Shown here: positions 23,068 to 23,662 of the stretch, in pieces
Position numbering within the stretch: the stretch's first letter is position 1
Layout: every line of letters starts with the position of its first letter
Assembly: GCA_002506875.1 (NCBI GenBank)
Contig: DAYJ01000120.1
Coordinates: 1 to 23,662 of the forward strand
DNA from: Euryarchaeota archaeon UBA40
Lineage (GTDB): Archaea; Thermoplasmatota; Poseidoniia; Poseidoniales; Thalassarchaeaceae
DNA length: 23,662 nucleotides
Direction: 5' to 3'
Program-made: the position numbers and the translations under genes
Notes under the pieces: generated by a model
What the model saw: the letters and a program-made list of their open reading frames with translations, nothing else
Database searches by the model: none
Told to the model about the DNA's origin: nothing

Positions 23068-23662
23068 TGCGTGCACTAGGAAACTCTGCTAGAGCGGGTA
23101 TTATCGTACTCGGTCTCTACTTGATGGGTCTTCTTGTGGACGCTTCGCGATGGGACGCTCCAATGGTTGAGATGTCCTCTCCGACAGCTAGTTTCGCGGA
23201 TGTACTCATGGTCGATTGGTCGCTTGCACTTGTGGTACTAGGGGCTCTTCTCTCTATGGCGATGATTGGTGCATCATACCTTGTTCGTGACGAGCGTCTA
23301 GAAAATCTCGTCTGGAATGAAAGTGACATCGAAGTCGCATCCGCACCAAGCAAGCGAAGTTTACCGCCCAAGGCTATGGACAAGGTGTCTGGAAATGAGC
23401 TTGCTATGCTTGCAAACTTCCTTGCTGAGAAAGGTCAGACAGTGTTCCAGTTTTTCCGTTCCATTGATCTCGATGATTCCGGTGAGATTGATACGATGGA
23501 ATTTCAGCTTGCTCTCTCCAAGGCTGAGATTGCTAACCTTCCTCCATGGGACATCGATGTTTTGGTGTCTCAGATGGACTTGAATGGTGATGGCAAGTTG
23601 GATCTACCTGAACTCGATATTGCCTTACTAAGTTGTCAAATTCCTGGGTCAAAAGAAGAAGC
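23064..23662 (+). CDS. Complex I subunit J, C-terminal half fused to a paired EF-hand domain (partial)
   Basis: The frame is open from ATG 23064 to the window end (199 codons, no stop), so the C-terminus is missing. Residues 1-75 carry two membrane spans (about 11-26 and 53-74) with an acidic outside loop, as expected for helices 4 and 5 of NuoJ. After SYLVRDERL comes a ~35-residue polar linker, then a helix-loop-helix pair. Loop 1 is DLDDSGEIDTME (135-146) and loop 2 is DLNGDGKLDLPE (172-183). Both have acidic or Asn ligands at positions 1, 3 and 9, Gly at 6, a hydrophobic at 8 and Glu at 12. The flanking helices (VFQFFRSI, FQLALSKAEIA, VLVSQM, LDIALLS) fit EF-hands. Positive-inside topology places the EF-hands in the cytoplasm. 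It is translationally coupled to nuoJ by ATGA, with GGAGGG at 23049-23054. It probably makes complex I activity or assembly calcium-responsive; that is inference. Confidence 0.85.
   Translation, partial: MMRALGNSARAGIIVLGLYLMGLLVDASRWDAPMVEMSSPTASFADVLMVDWSLALVVLGALLSMAMIGASYLVRDERLENLVWNESDIEVASAPSKRSLPPKAMDKVSGNELAMLANFLAEKGQTVFQFFRSIDLDDSGEIDTMEFQLALSKAEIANLPPWDIDVLVSQMDLNGDGKLDLPELDIALLSCQIPGSKEE

Overview
The window looks like a piece of an archaeal chromosome, most likely a marine planktonic euryarchaeon of the Marine Group II (Poseidoniales) type. The archaeal/eukaryotic-type ribosomal protein L15e, archaeal TATA boxes (YTTAWANN), a mix of Shine-Dalgarno-led and apparently leaderless genes, and a complex I operon lacking the NADH module all point to Archaea. 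The lineage assignment itself is inference from gene style, not from a marker comparison. Genes are densely packed and all on the + strand, except a partial gene at the left edge. No RNA gene, CRISPR array or mobile element was seen, and no stretch over 300 bases lacks a gene.

Left edge (1-2424): a truncated minus-strand gene for a small cysteine-rich zinc-finger protein is divergent from rpl15e, and each has its own good TATA box. rpl15e is followed by a small PRC-barrel protein and ribonuclease Z, a compact translation/RNA-processing group.

Middle (2450-17293): about 15 kb encode five exported or membrane-anchored proteins. They are a PKD-domain protein with a cytoplasmic zinc ribbon (786 aa), a ~1490-aa exported protein of unknown family with a degenerate internal repeat, a 198-aa single-span protein translationally coupled to it, a 1508-aa subtilase with CARDB-type domains, one membrane span and a C-terminal eight-ligand zinc module, and a 912-aa protein made of about seven 'N-x-G' beta-sandwich repeats with a C-terminal membrane anchor. 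This looks like a cell-surface or envelope proteolysis/adhesion locus. Two of its anchored proteins carry zinc modules predicted to lie in the cytoplasm.

Right (17399-23662): the start of a respiratory complex I operon in the order nuoA-B-C-D-H-I-J(N-half)-J(C-half). Genes are tightly packed, most with strong ribosome binding sites. nuoE, F and G are absent from their usual place between D and H, as in archaeal 11-subunit-type enzymes. NuoH and NuoI carry large insertions relative to the canonical family. NuoJ is split into two genes. The second half continues after its last membrane span into a domain with two canonical EF-hand calcium loops, and this gene runs off the window. That NuoJ/EF-hand fusion is the most striking observation here: it suggests a calcium-sensing element built into the membrane arm of a proton-pumping complex.
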